Origin: Peptococcaceae bacterium UBA4068
GTDB lineage: Bacteria; Bacillota; Dehalobacteriia; UBA4068
Reading direction: 5' to 3'
DNA length: 64,000 bases
Assembly: GCA_002382665.1 (NCBI GenBank)
Contig: DFZA01000007.1
Coordinates: 62,001 to 126,000 of the forward strand
Part shown: piece by piece, positions 36,654 to 45,102 of the stretch
Position numbering within the stretch: the stretch's first letter is position 1
How the letters are laid out: every line of letters begins with the position of its first letter
Position numbers and translations under genes: made by a program
Notes under the pieces: generated by a model
The model's database searches: none
Told to the model about the DNA's origin: nothing
Seen by the model: only the letters and a program-made list of their open reading frames with translations

Positions 36654-38072
36654 CTAAAATCTGAAGTCTCTTTTACCGGCTTCAATTTGATTGATATTTT
36701 CAGCGGCAATTTTTTTGATTTTCGGATTAGGAATATTATCCAGCTCTTTTTCAATCAACTTATCACCTATCGGCCTGGTTTGGTTACTCGCATAATCCAT
36801 CAGATACTCTTTTAATGTCATCAAAGCGTTGGGATGGCAGCAATTCAGAATCTCGCCGTTTTTACAAAGGCTCATAAAGCGGTCGCCGGTTCGTCCCTCT
36901 CGATAGCAAGCGGTACAAAAACTCGGTATATAGCCCAATTCCATCAGCCATTTGACTACTTCGTCAAGCGTTCTTTTATCGCTGACATCAAATTGTTCGG
37001 ACTTGTCGTCCTCGGCTTCTTCTTCATAATAACCGCCGACACTGGTACGCGAAGCGCCGCTAATCTGGGAGACGCCAAGTCTAATAACCTTTTCTCTGAT
37101 CACTTTGCTTTCACGCGTAGAGATAATCATGCCTGTATACGGTACGGCTATTCTGATACAAGCGCAGATTTTGGCAAAAGTATCGTCGCTGATACCATTA
37201 TCAAACACATTGGGATCGATATCGTCGGCGTGTTTGATACGTGGCACACTGATCGTATGTGGTCCGACGCCATGTACGGCTTCCAGATGTTCGGCATGCA
37301 TCAGCAACGATGCGAACTCATAACGATACAGCTCCAACCCAAATAAAACGCCCAGGCCAACATCGTCTATACCGCCTTTCATGGCTCTGTCCATGGCTTC
37401 GGTATGATAAGCATAATTGTGCTTCGGCCCGGTGGGATGCAGCTTTTCGTAACTATCCTTATGGTATGTTTCCTGAAAGAGTATGTAAGTGCCAATACCA
37501 GCTTCTTTTAGTTTGGAATAATTTTCCACTGTCGTTGCAGCAATATTGACATTAACGCGCCGGATGGCTCCGTTTTTGTGCTTGATGCTATAAATAGTTT
37601 TGATGCATTCCAGTATATATTCAAGCGGGTTATTAACAGGGTCCTCACCTGCTTCGATTGCCAGACGTTTATGCCCCATATCCTGCAGAGCTGTTACCTC
37701 ACGAACAATATCTTCCTGAGATAATTTCTTACGTGTTATATGTTTGTTTTTGAAATGGTAGGGACAATAAACGCAACCGTTTACACAATAATTGGAGAGA
37801 TAAAGTGGCGCAAAAATGACGATTCTATTGCCGTAAAAATCCTTTTTCAGTTGTTCCGCCAGATTAAAAATCTCCCGCACTCTTTGCGAGTCTTGGCAAT
37901 CCAATAACACTGCCGCTTCCTGGTGGGTTAAACCTTTTCTCTGTTTGGCTTTATTAAGTATTTGATCGATTAGTTCTAAATTATTTTTGTTTTCTTCCGC
38001 ATACTTTAACGTTGCCAATACTTCCTGATGATTGATAAACTCTTCTGCTTTAAGTGATTTTGGGTTATACAT
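36654..38072 (-). CDS. hydG: [FeFe]-hydrogenase H-cluster radical SAM maturase HydG
   Basis: Cleaves tyrosine with S-adenosylmethionine to give CO and cyanide for the H-cluster. The radical SAM cluster motif is CVNGCVYC. The C-terminal auxiliary-cluster cysteines lie in CTACYREGRTGDRF and ILNCCHPNAL. About 472 residues from ATG 38072, which has AAAGGA upstream and matches the family N-terminus (YNPKSLKAEEFI); a start 14 codons earlier is unlikely. It is 12 bp upstream of hydF. Confidence 0.96.
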   Translation of the reverse strand: MYNPKSLKAEEFINHQEVLATLKYAEENKNNLELIDQILNKAKQRKGLTHQEAAVLLDCQDSQRVREIFNLAEQLKKDFYGNRIVIFAPLYLSNYCVNGCVYCPYHFKNKHITRKKLSQEDIVREVTALQDMGHKRLAIEAGEDPVNNPLEYILECIKTIYSIKHKNGAIRRVNVNIAATTVENYSKLKEAGIGTYILFQETYHKDSYEKLHPTGPKHNYAYHTEAMDRAMKGGIDDVGLGVLFGLELYRYEFASLLMHAEHLEAVHGVGPHTISVPRIKHADDIDPNVFDNGISDDTFAKICACIRIAVPYTGMIISTRESKVIREKVIRLGVSQISGASRTSVGGYYEEEAEDDKSEQFDVSDKRTLDEVVKWLMELGYIPSFCTACYREGRTGDRFMSLCKNGEILNCCHPNALMTLKEYLMDYASNQTRPIGDKLIEKELDNIPNPKIKKIAAENINQIEAGKRDFRF

Positions 38073-38133
38073 TTGACATTTTCCTTTCTTTTGAGTCAGA
38101 GAATTCTTCCTCATTAGTAAATTAATTTATTAT

Positions 38134-38391
38134 TTAGTTTTCAAGCTTTAAATTTGAGTAAGCAGTTTTGACAACTATCCCCGGCAGTCTACCTATTTTG
38201 CCAGATAAGGCGCTGATGGTATCCTGCGGAGCATCAACGGCGATGCTGATAATGCTGATATCCCTTTTGTGATAAGGAATTCCCATTCTGCCGACTATAT
38301 ACTGTCTGTAATCCGGAAAGATGTTGTTGAGCTTTTCGATTGATTCTTTATCTTCCACGATAATAGAAATTAAGGCAATTCTTGATTCCAT
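38134..38391 (-). CDS. TM1266-type iron-only hydrogenase system regulator
   Basis: An 85-residue ACT-like/NikR-C-terminal-like small protein (ESRIALISIIVEDKESIEKLN; DTISALSGKIGRLPGIVVKTAYS). Found almost only beside HydE/F/G genes and assumed to be a regulator, ligand unknown. It has no DNA-binding domain, so it may act on another protein. ATG 38391 sits after GAGGTG with 6-nt spacing; a GTG three codons earlier is inside the ribosome site. First gene of the hyd operon. Confidence 0.88.
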   Translation of the reverse strand: MESRIALISIIVEDKESIEKLNNIFPDYRQYIVGRMGIPYHKRDISIISIAVDAPQDTISALSGKIGRLPGIVVKTAYSNLKLEN

Positions 38392-38584
38392 ATTGAACAC
38401 CTCGAATCATAAAATATATATAAACCCTCTGTCCGAGAAGACAAAGGGTTAAATATCAATTTTGTTTGCATTGCTGGCAAACATCCATTATATATTCTCG
38501 CCTTGCAGTTCGGAACAAATCCTTACCGGATCAGAACGATAACTATTTATTAATGCTCATGACTAGATTCTTCTTATCATTCGC
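38392..38584 (-). promoter_or_regulatory. long structured leader of the hydrogenase maturation operon
   Basis: About 190 nt of untranslated leader before the TM1266-like gene. It contains two successive hairpins on the minus strand: GTTTGC-7 nt-GCAAAC, then an 11-bp stem AACCCTTTGTC/GACAGAGGGTT (one G-U) followed by TTTATATATATTTT close to the ribosome site. It matches no riboswitch class I can recall (not T-box, SAM, TPP, cobalamin or Moco). An attenuator or protein-bound leader is possible. Confidence 0.45.
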
Positions 38585-38590
38585 ATTATC

Positions 38591-38619
38591 AGCATAACAT
38601 ATTTGATAATATTTATCAA
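38591..38619 (-). promoter_or_regulatory. hyd operon promoter with overlapping palindrome
   Basis: Minus strand: -35 TTGATA (38614-38619), 17-bp spacer, -10 TATGCT (38591-38596). The -35 and spacer coincide with TTGATAA-ATA-TTATCAA (38603-38619), an operator-like dyad resembling CRP/FNR or Rex sites, placed where binding would block RNA polymerase. Confidence 0.6.
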
Positions 38620-38626
38620 TAAAAAT

Positions 38627-40300
38627 TTATGGCATTAACATTTTATCAAGTGGATCATCGGCTAAAACCATTGGATAGACATAATCTCTTTTGTCGATGA
38701 TGCAATCGATAAGAACCGGTTGATCGCTGGCAAACGCTTCAATTAATACTTTATCAATATCCTCGGTTTTTTCCAGACGGTATGATTGCCAGCCGTATGC
38801 TTCCGCCAAACGGCAAAAATCAGGATTGCCCTCCAGATCAATAGCAAATAAATCTTCGCCGGGGTAGCTGACATCCTCCAATTGACGTACCATCCCCAGG
38901 CAGGAGTTATTAATCAAAACAACTTTGATCGGCAGTTTTTGCGCCTTAATAGTAGCCATCTCCGGTAAATTCATCTGCAAACTACCGTCGCCGGCCACAC
39001 AAACAACTTTTCTTTTCGGAGCTGCCATCTGAGCGCCAATAGCAGCGGGTAAGCCGTATCCCATAGTGCCGAGACCGCCGCTGGTCAAAAAGCATCCCGG
39101 GTAACAGTGCCGATAATACTGGGCAACTGTCATCTGGTGCAGACCTACTTCGGTTGTAATTAGTGTGTCAGCAGGTAAAATCTCGGACATTTTCTCGACA
39201 ATTTGCCGCGGGTTAAGCTTGTCACTCTGTATTCGTTGTTGCAGATATTCGTTCTTGCTCTTTAGTTCCGCGATTTCATTTAATCTTTGCTGGTTATTAA
39301 CCGGAGTTAATCTCTTCAGCATATCTTCGATGACAGTTTTCACATCGCCGACAATCGGTATATGAGAAGACACATTCTTGCTGATCTCCGCCGGGTCAAT
39401 ATCAATATGGATAATTTTTGCCTTGGGAGCAAAATTTTCTACGGCAGAGGTAACTCTTTCATCAAACCGGACGCCGAGCGCCAAAATTACATCCGCCGAA
39501 CATAAACCATAATTAGCTGCCGGGAATCCGTGCACGCCGGGCATACCCAGAAACAGAGAATGCTCATAAGGAAACGCGCCCAAACCCATTAATGTCGTCA
39601 CTACCGGCGCGCTGATCCGTTCCGCAAGAGTTTGTAACTGTTGGTAGGCGCCCGCCAATATAATACCGCCGCCGGCATAGATCAAGGGATGTTTCGCTTT
39701 CTGCAAAGCTTCGCAAGCATGTTTAACCTGTATCGCATGACCTTTATAATTTGGTTTATAACCGGGCAAATCTAATTGATCGAAAAACTTTTCCGAACAG
39801 GCGAACATCGCCACATCTTTGGGAAGATCAATCAATACCGGCCCCGGACGCCCACTGGAGGCAATGAAGAAAGCTTCATTTACCACACGTGCAATATCAT
39901 TAGCATCTGTTACCAGGTAATTATGCTTAGTTATCGGCTGGGTAATGCCAGTTATATCTACTTCCTGAAAAGCATCGGTGCCCACCAAAGATGATTTTAC
40001 CTGACCAGTAATCGCCACTACCGGTATTGAATCAAGGAAAGAATTGGCTAATCCGGTAACAAGATTGGTCGCACCGGGTCCGGAAGTAGCTATACAAACG
40101 CCAACTTTATGGCTGACACGCGCATAGCCGTTGGCCGCATGCGCCGCCGCCTGTTCGTTCCTTGTCAATACGTTTTTGATATTTGATTTACTGATGCTGT
40201 GAAAAACCGGCAAGATCGTACCGCCCGGATAACCGAACACGAGTTCAACACCCTGTTGTTCCAAAGCCCTAATCAGCACTTCAGCCCCTGTGCTAGTCAT
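38627..40300 (-). CDS. ilvB: acetolactate synthase large subunit, copy 2
   Basis: Second TPP-dependent acetolactate synthase catalytic subunit. VFGYPGGTILP, catalytic Glu in RNEQAAAHAANGYAR, the GTDAFQEVDITGIT stretch and the TPP motif GDGSLQMNLPEMATI are intact. About 557 residues from ATG 40300, overlapping the ilvN stop by 8 bp behind GGGGGAG. It is the last gene of ilvD-ilvN-ilvB and clearly diverged from copy 1 (for example RNEQ versus RHEQ, different C-terminus). Confidence 0.96.
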   Translation of the reverse strand: MTSTGAEVLIRALEQQGVELVFGYPGGTILPVFHSISKSNIKNVLTRNEQAAAHAANGYARVSHKVGVCIATSGPGATNLVTGLANSFLDSIPVVAITGQVKSSLVGTDAFQEVDITGITQPITKHNYLVTDANDIARVVNEAFFIASSGRPGPVLIDLPKDVAMFACSEKFFDQLDLPGYKPNYKGHAIQVKHACEALQKAKHPLIYAGGGIILAGAYQQLQTLAERISAPVVTTLMGLGAFPYEHSLFLGMPGVHGFPAANYGLCSADVILALGVRFDERVTSAVENFAPKAKIIHIDIDPAEISKNVSSHIPIVGDVKTVIEDMLKRLTPVNNQQRLNEIAELKSKNEYLQQRIQSDKLNPRQIVEKMSEILPADTLITTEVGLHQMTVAQYYRHCYPGCFLTSGGLGTMGYGLPAAIGAQMAAPKRKVVCVAGDGSLQMNLPEMATIKAQKLPIKVVLINNSCLGMVRQLEDVSYPGEDLFAIDLEGNPDFCRLAEAYGWQSYRLEKTEDIDKVLIEAFASDQPVLIDCIIDKRDYVYPMVLADDPLDKMLMP

Positions 40301-40802
40301 TATTCTCCCCCTTTGCGTTTTTGCTTTTGCCACCGCGTACCATAGCGATCTCACCGGTACGAACTACCTCGGCAATGCCAAAAGGTTTCAACGCTTCTTC
40401 AAAGGCCAGGATTTTCTTTTCTCCGCCTGTAATCTCTACGATCATTGACGTTGGCGAAAAATCAAGAATATGGCCGCGGAAGATATCAACAACCTGCATC
40501 AACTCAGCGCGATTTTCAGGGGTTGGAATGACACGAAACATCGCCAAGCCTCGCTCAACGAATTCTTCGCCGGTTATATTATATATCTTTATAACTTCTA
40601 TCAGTTTATGAAGCTGCTTCGTCACCTGTTCAATGGTCTTTTGGTCGCCTTCTACAACGATAGTCATCCGCGATATTTCTTTTTTGTCGGTTGTGCTGAC
40701 TGACAGACTTTCGATATTGTATCCACGACGGCTGAACAAACCGGCTACCCGGGAAAGAACGCCGGTTCTGTTTTCTACCAATATAGATAACGTATGCCTC
40801 AT
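40293..40802 (-). CDS. ilvN: acetolactate synthase small subunit, copy 2
   Basis: A 169-residue regulatory subunit with ACT motif ENRTGVLSRVAGLFSRRGYNIESL and a second ACT-like half (FRVIPTPENRAELMQVVDIF). It ends with a lysine/asparagine-rich tail not present in copy 1. ATG 40802 follows GAGGAGG; earlier starts lie within the ribosome site. Located between ilvD and ilvB; the ilvN-before-ilvB order is unusual. Confidence 0.95.
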   Translation of the reverse strand: MRHTLSILVENRTGVLSRVAGLFSRRGYNIESLSVSTTDKKEISRMTIVVEGDQKTIEQVTKQLHKLIEVIKIYNITGEEFVERGLAMFRVIPTPENRAELMQVVDIFRGHILDFSPTSMIVEITGGEKKILAFEEALKPFGIAEVVRTGEIAMVRGGKSKNAKGENND

Positions 40803-40833
40803 AATGACCTCCTCATGTTTCAATGACCTAACA

Positions 40834-42489
40834 TTATTTGATAGTGATTGCTCCTTGCGCTGCTGAGGTTACACGCTTGGCGTATTTGGCCATGTAACCT
40901 TTGGTGATTTTAGGCTCAGGCAGCTTCCAGGCAGCTCTGCGTCTAGCTATCTCTTTTTCATCAACTAACAATTGCAGTTTGCCCGCGGGAATATCTATTT
41001 CAATCAAATCGCCGTCTTCCACAAGGGCGATTAATCCACCGTCCGCGGCTTCCGGTGAGACATGGCCGATCGAAGCACCACGGGTAGCGCCGGAAAAACG
41101 TCCGTCAGTTATCAACGCTACGCTATCACCAAGGCCTGCTCCCTGTACCGCTGAAGTTGCCTGCAACATTTCCCGCATGCCCGGACCGCCTTTAGGACCT
41201 TCATAACGCAATACTACTACATCACCGGGTCTGATTGTTCCATCGGCGACTGCTGCGATAACTTCATCCTCATCAAAGAATACCCGCGCCGGGCCGGTAT
41301 GTTTCATCATTTCCGGCAATACCGCAGCTTTTTTAACAACAGAACCTTCTTCGGCAAGATTGCCCCAGAGCACGGCCAAACCGCCAGCTTGGCTGTAGGC
41401 GTTAGCTTTTGATCTGATTACATCGTCATCTATTACTGGACGCAAGTGGTCTTTTATCGTACCACCGGCTACCGTCAGTTGCGAACTGTCGATCAAACCG
41501 TTTTGATCTAAGACGTTAAGTAATGCATAGATGCCGCCGGCAGCATCTAAATCCTGTAAATGATAAGCCCCTGACGGTGCAATCTTGCAGAGATGCGGCG
41601 TTGCCGCACTGACTTGCTCGGCACTCTTAAGCGTTATGGTAATGCCAACTTCGTGGGCTATTGCCGGTAAATGCAACAGCGTGTTGGTTGATCCGCCCAT
41701 GGCCATATCTGTAACCAACGCATTATGGAAAGCCGCCTCCGTTAATATCATTGACGGACGTATATCGTCGGTTAATAACTTCATTATTTGCATACCGGCC
41801 TCTTTGGCAAGTCTGAGTCTCGCCGAAGCTATAGCCGGAATGGTGCCGTTACCGGGCAAAGCCATGCCTAATGCTTCGCAGAGACAATTCATTGAATTGG
41901 CGGTAAACATGCCGGAACAGGAACCGCAGCCGGGACAAGCATTCTTTTCTATTTCAGCAACCTCGTCATGGCTCATTTTGCCGGCGCTGACAGCGCCTAC
42001 CGCTTCAAACAAAGAATTCAAGTCAAGTGTTTTATCCTTGATTTTACCGGCCAACATCGGTCCGCCGCTGACAAAGATCGCAGGCAGATCTAGTCTGGCT
42101 GCCGCCATCAACATACCCGGTACAACTTTATCACAATTGGGGATAAATACTAAGGCGTCAAAAGCATGAGCCATAGCCATTACTTCGCAGGAATCGGCAA
42201 TCAACTCACGGCTGCCCAATGAATAGCGCATGCCCATATGACCCATGGTAATACCATCGCATACGGCAATCGCCGGGAACTCAACAGGCGTACCGCCGGC
42301 CATCCTTACCCCTGCTTTAACCGCATCGGCTATCTGGCGAAGATGCATATGACCAGGTACAATTTCATTAAACGAATTGACTACGCCAATCAGCGGTCTG
42401 TTTAATTCTTCTTCGGTAAATCCCAAAGCATAGAATAATGATCTATGTGCCGCTCTGACCAATCCCTGTTTAACTATATCACTTTTCAT
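40834..42489 (-). CDS. ilvD: dihydroxy-acid dehydratase
   Basis: Fe-S dehydratase converting dihydroxy-isovalerate to 2-ketoisovalerate. Cluster cysteines are in NCDKVVPGM and CPGCGSCSGMFTANSMNCL, with GGSTNTLLHLPAIA and the C-terminal GRFSGATRGASIGHVSPEA. 551 residues from ATG 42489 (GAGGTTGATATT upstream). First gene of the ilvD-ilvN-ilvB operon, with a promoter built into a large palindrome. Confidence 0.97.
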   Translation of the reverse strand: MKSDIVKQGLVRAAHRSLFYALGFTEEELNRPLIGVVNSFNEIVPGHMHLRQIADAVKAGVRMAGGTPVEFPAIAVCDGITMGHMGMRYSLGSRELIADSCEVMAMAHAFDALVFIPNCDKVVPGMLMAAARLDLPAIFVSGGPMLAGKIKDKTLDLNSLFEAVGAVSAGKMSHDEVAEIEKNACPGCGSCSGMFTANSMNCLCEALGMALPGNGTIPAIASARLRLAKEAGMQIMKLLTDDIRPSMILTEAAFHNALVTDMAMGGSTNTLLHLPAIAHEVGITITLKSAEQVSAATPHLCKIAPSGAYHLQDLDAAGGIYALLNVLDQNGLIDSSQLTVAGGTIKDHLRPVIDDDVIRSKANAYSQAGGLAVLWGNLAEEGSVVKKAAVLPEMMKHTGPARVFFDEDEVIAAVADGTIRPGDVVVLRYEGPKGGPGMREMLQATSAVQGAGLGDSVALITDGRFSGATRGASIGHVSPEAADGGLIALVEDGDLIEIDIPAGKLQLLVDEKEIARRRAAWKLPEPKITKGYMAKYAKRVTSAAQGAITIK

Positions 42490-42558
42490 AATATCAACCT
42501 CGGTTCTTCCCCATTTTTTAATAAGCGGCCGAACAACGGCCGCCATGCTAATAATATT

Positions 42559-42608
42559 ATAATATAGTTTAGAGCCTGTAATGTCAAGACCACAGGCTCT
42601 AAACTATA
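42559..42608 (-). promoter_or_regulatory. ilvDNB promoter embedded in a 17-bp inverted repeat
   Basis: Arms 42563-42579 and 42592-42608 are perfectly complementary, 12-nt loop. The loop contains the minus-strand -35 TTGACA (42582-42587), the left arm supplies the 17-bp spacer, and the -10 TATTAT is 42559-42564. The same hairpin would also act as terminator of the upstream xdhC operon, which ends at 42641. Confidence 0.7.
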
Positions 42609-42640
42609 TACCTATAACACTCAAATGCGCGATAAATTAA

Positions 42641-43678
42641 TTAACTCAGAGGCTCAATTAGGAAATCTACCGCACCGCCACATACCATACCTTCGTCGGC
42701 AACTTCGGCACCGCTGATATCAGCGGCAAAGACACTGAGCTGTTTGTTATCAATCGACAGTAAAGCACGCTGTTTGGCATAACTTTCAACGCAACCGCCG
42801 CCGACCGTACCGAAACACTGGCCATCTTCTCTGACAATCATCTTGGAACCGGCCTCGCGCGGCGCAGATCCCTGACGGCGGATAATTGTGACCATCGCCT
42901 CACCCATATCGCCTTTAGTTGCCAGATGTTCCTCTACTTCACGATTTGCAATACCGCTGCCTGCTTCTTTTTTTACCTGGATAATCTCCGCCATAATGGC
43001 TACCGCTATCTCTTCCGGTGTTTCTGCGCCGATATTAAGACCGATTGGTGAATAGACTTTATCGATTCTCTCCTGAGGAATACCTTCTTCAGCAATAGTC
43101 TGTTTAACCAAAGCAACTCTATTACGGCTGCCGATCATCCCCACATAGGCGTTTTCTTTTTGCAATACCATCCGCAGGCAGTCTGAATCATATTGATGAC
43201 CGCGAGTTACAATTACAACATAACAATCAGGTCCGCCCAAATCTGCAAGTGCAATAGCAAAAGGCTGACATATCACTCTGCAATCCGGAAAACGCTGCGT
43301 ATTGGCAAAATAGCTGCGGTCGTCGATCACCGTTACTTTAAAACCGAGAATTTTACCGATAGTCGCTACCGGTAATGAGACATGACCACCGCCGCAGACA
43401 ATCAGTTGCCGTTCCGAACTTAACGGTTCAACAAACATTGTTAATTTTTGATTATTAAAATCAACATCCTGCCAACGGCAGCCGCTGGTTTCATCAACAA
43501 TTTTAACGGTTTGCCAAAGATCCTTACTGTTTTCGGGGTAACATTCTGCCAATTCTCCCTTTATCCATAATGCTTTGGCCCCCTTAAAGCTTTCGCCTTT
43601 GAATACAGTCGTTAATATTGCTCCGCCTGACAGGGCTTTTTTAAATGACAGATGATAAAATTCTCTCAAATTTTCCAT
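42641..43678 (-). CDS. xdhC: XdhC family molybdoenzyme maturation factor
   Basis: A 345-residue factor that helps sulfurate/insert molybdopterin cofactor into xanthine-dehydrogenase-type hydroxylases. The Rossmann (XdhC_C-type) domain, VCGGGHVSLPVATIGKILGF, lies in the middle (about 90-238). The XdhC_CoxI-type domain, with RRQGSAPREAGSKMIV and GTVGGGCVES, is C-terminal (about 255-345). That order is reversed relative to the common XdhC. Residues 5-90 may be a degenerate first CoxI-like half. ATG 43678 after AGGAAAGGA. Last gene of the selenium-dependent hydroxylase operon. Confidence 0.88.
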   Translation of the reverse strand: MENLREFYHLSFKKALSGGAILTTVFKGESFKGAKALWIKGELAECYPENSKDLWQTVKIVDETSGCRWQDVDFNNQKLTMFVEPLSSERQLIVCGGGHVSLPVATIGKILGFKVTVIDDRSYFANTQRFPDCRVICQPFAIALADLGGPDCYVVIVTRGHQYDSDCLRMVLQKENAYVGMIGSRNRVALVKQTIAEEGIPQERIDKVYSPIGLNIGAETPEEIAVAIMAEIIQVKKEAGSGIANREVEEHLATKGDMGEAMVTIIRRQGSAPREAGSKMIVREDGQCFGTVGGGCVESYAKQRALLSIDNKQLSVFAADISGAEVADEGMVCGGAVDFLIEPLS

Positions 43679-43706
43679 GCAAATTTTCCTTTCCTAAATA
43701 CTTTTT

Positions 43707-44507
43707 CTAAATTTGTTTACCGCTTTTATTGTAATAGCCTAATATTGCCGTTAATACCGCCCCGCCCAGGGCACGCGCTTTATCGGAAATAGTGAAACAG
43801 TTTTCCGGTATACCGCGTGGATCTACATCTCCAACTTTCATTCCCTGATATACAACTAGGTCTTGGTGCAGTAAACCGCGCAGGCAGCCATCTATTAAAG
43901 CAACCATTGGTTGATCGCCGCAATAAGCAACTATCTCTCCTGCTTTAACTAATTCGCTAATTTTTCGTAAAGGCCGAAAAACACCTGCTGACGTTGATTT
44001 AAGTAATCGTTCTTTACTTCTGCCGTCGATCACTCCGGGCGTATCAGTGTTGGGTATTGCTTCGCCTAAAAAAATCAATCTACCTAAATCATGCCCGCGC
44101 ATTGTTTCGATAACTACATCGACATCCAAACCGGCATAAAATCCAGGTCCCATGCCTATTACCAGCGGAGCGCTATCGGCGCAAATACCCGAGTTATATT
44201 TCATTAATGTTGCCTCAATCAGTACATCGGGCTGATATTCATCAAGTATTTGCAATTCGGGATCAATAATTAGCGGTATATTTCCGCAAGCTTGTTGCTC
44301 ATATGCCGCCTGCAAATTATCAACCAGCACCGATTTGACATCTTCCACCTTTTGCTCTCCACAATAAACAGCTTCAGCAAATGCCACTGTTCTTCTGATA
44401 GCAGTCGGCTGGTCTATTTCTGTCATCAACGGAATAATGCCGGCTTGACACAGTGTATGAGCAATACCGGTTGCCAGGTCTCCCGCTCCTTTAATCAATA
44501 CTTTCAA
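43707..44507 (-). CDS. yqeB: selenium-dependent molybdenum hydroxylase system protein YqeB (EF2563 family)
   Basis: A 266-residue protein of the EF2563/YqeB family (VLIKGAGDLATGIAHTLCQAG, a Rossmann-like opening; GMGPGFYAGLDVDVVIETMRGHDLGR). The family is found with selenium-dependent molybdenum hydroxylases; its reaction is unknown. The start is TTG 44507, eight bases after GGAGGT. An ATG six codons upstream lies ahead of this ribosome site. It overlaps mocA by 17 bp. Confidence 0.88.
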   Translation of the reverse strand: MKVLIKGAGDLATGIAHTLCQAGIIPLMTEIDQPTAIRRTVAFAEAVYCGEQKVEDVKSVLVDNLQAAYEQQACGNIPLIIDPELQILDEYQPDVLIEATLMKYNSGICADSAPLVIGMGPGFYAGLDVDVVIETMRGHDLGRLIFLGEAIPNTDTPGVIDGRSKERLLKSTSAGVFRPLRKISELVKAGEIVAYCGDQPMVALIDGCLRGLLHQDLVVYQGMKVGDVDPRGIPENCFTISDKARALGGAVLTAILGYYNKSGKQI

Positions 44508-45102
44508 GTTTTGCCACCTCCGCATATTGTTCAGGAGAATCTATATCTATTCCGATGCCCCTATCATTTACGTCTAAAAACAACACCTGTTGACGGTGTT
44601 TTTCAATTAAATACCGTGCGCCGATATCGCCGGATAACGATCTGATTTCCTCAAAAAGTTGCGGCGAAAAAATGGTCGGGTTGCCACGTTTACTGTTTTT
44701 GTCTACAGGTACAACTATTAAGGCAGAAGAATCACAGTAAGCGTCACTCAGCAGCCGGTATGTTTCCGGCTTCACCAACGGTTGATCGCCAAGAATAAAC
44801 ATGGCAGCATAATCTATTGGTACCAATTCAAGCCCTTTCTTGATCGAGCTGCTTTGTCCGGTCAGATAATCAGGATTATAAACTGTTTTAATGCCTTTGG
44901 CATTGGCAATTTTGCAAACTTGCTCAGCACAAAAACCGCTCACTAATCCCAGCGGATCTATATTAACAAGCGCGTTATCTATTGTCGCAGCTATCATCGT
45001 TTGCTTGCCGAAAGGCATCAATAACTTTTGCTGTCCCATTCTTTTGGCGCTACCGGCAGCAAGAATAATACCGGCGATATGTCTGTTTACTTTTCCGGGC
45101 AT
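44491..45102 (-). CDS. mocA: MocA-like molybdenum cofactor cytidylyltransferase
   Basis: A 203-residue nucleotidyltransferase with the N-terminal signature GIILAAGSAKRMGQQKLLMPFG, LGDQPLV and a RGNPTIFS motif. Transfers CMP (or another nucleotide) to molybdopterin for hydroxylase-type enzymes. ATG 45102 follows AAAGGTGATAAG and lies 16 bp inside the yqeC gene's 3' end. Part of the four-gene modE/yqeC-mocA-yqeB-xdhC operon. Confidence 0.9.
   Translation of the reverse strand: MPGKVNRHIAGIILAAGSAKRMGQQKLLMPFGKQTMIAATIDNALVNIDPLGLVSGFCAEQVCKIANAKGIKTVYNPDYLTGQSSSIKKGLELVPIDYAAMFILGDQPLVKPETYRLLSDAYCDSSALIVVPVDKNSKRGNPTIFSPQLFEEIRSLSGDIGARYLIEKHRQQVLFLDVNDRGIGIDIDSPEQYAEVAKLESID

Noticed and set aside
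41585..42169. 194-residue open frame opposite ilvD
   Set aside because: Shadow of a conserved gene; the composition mirrors ilvD codons and there is no ribosome site.
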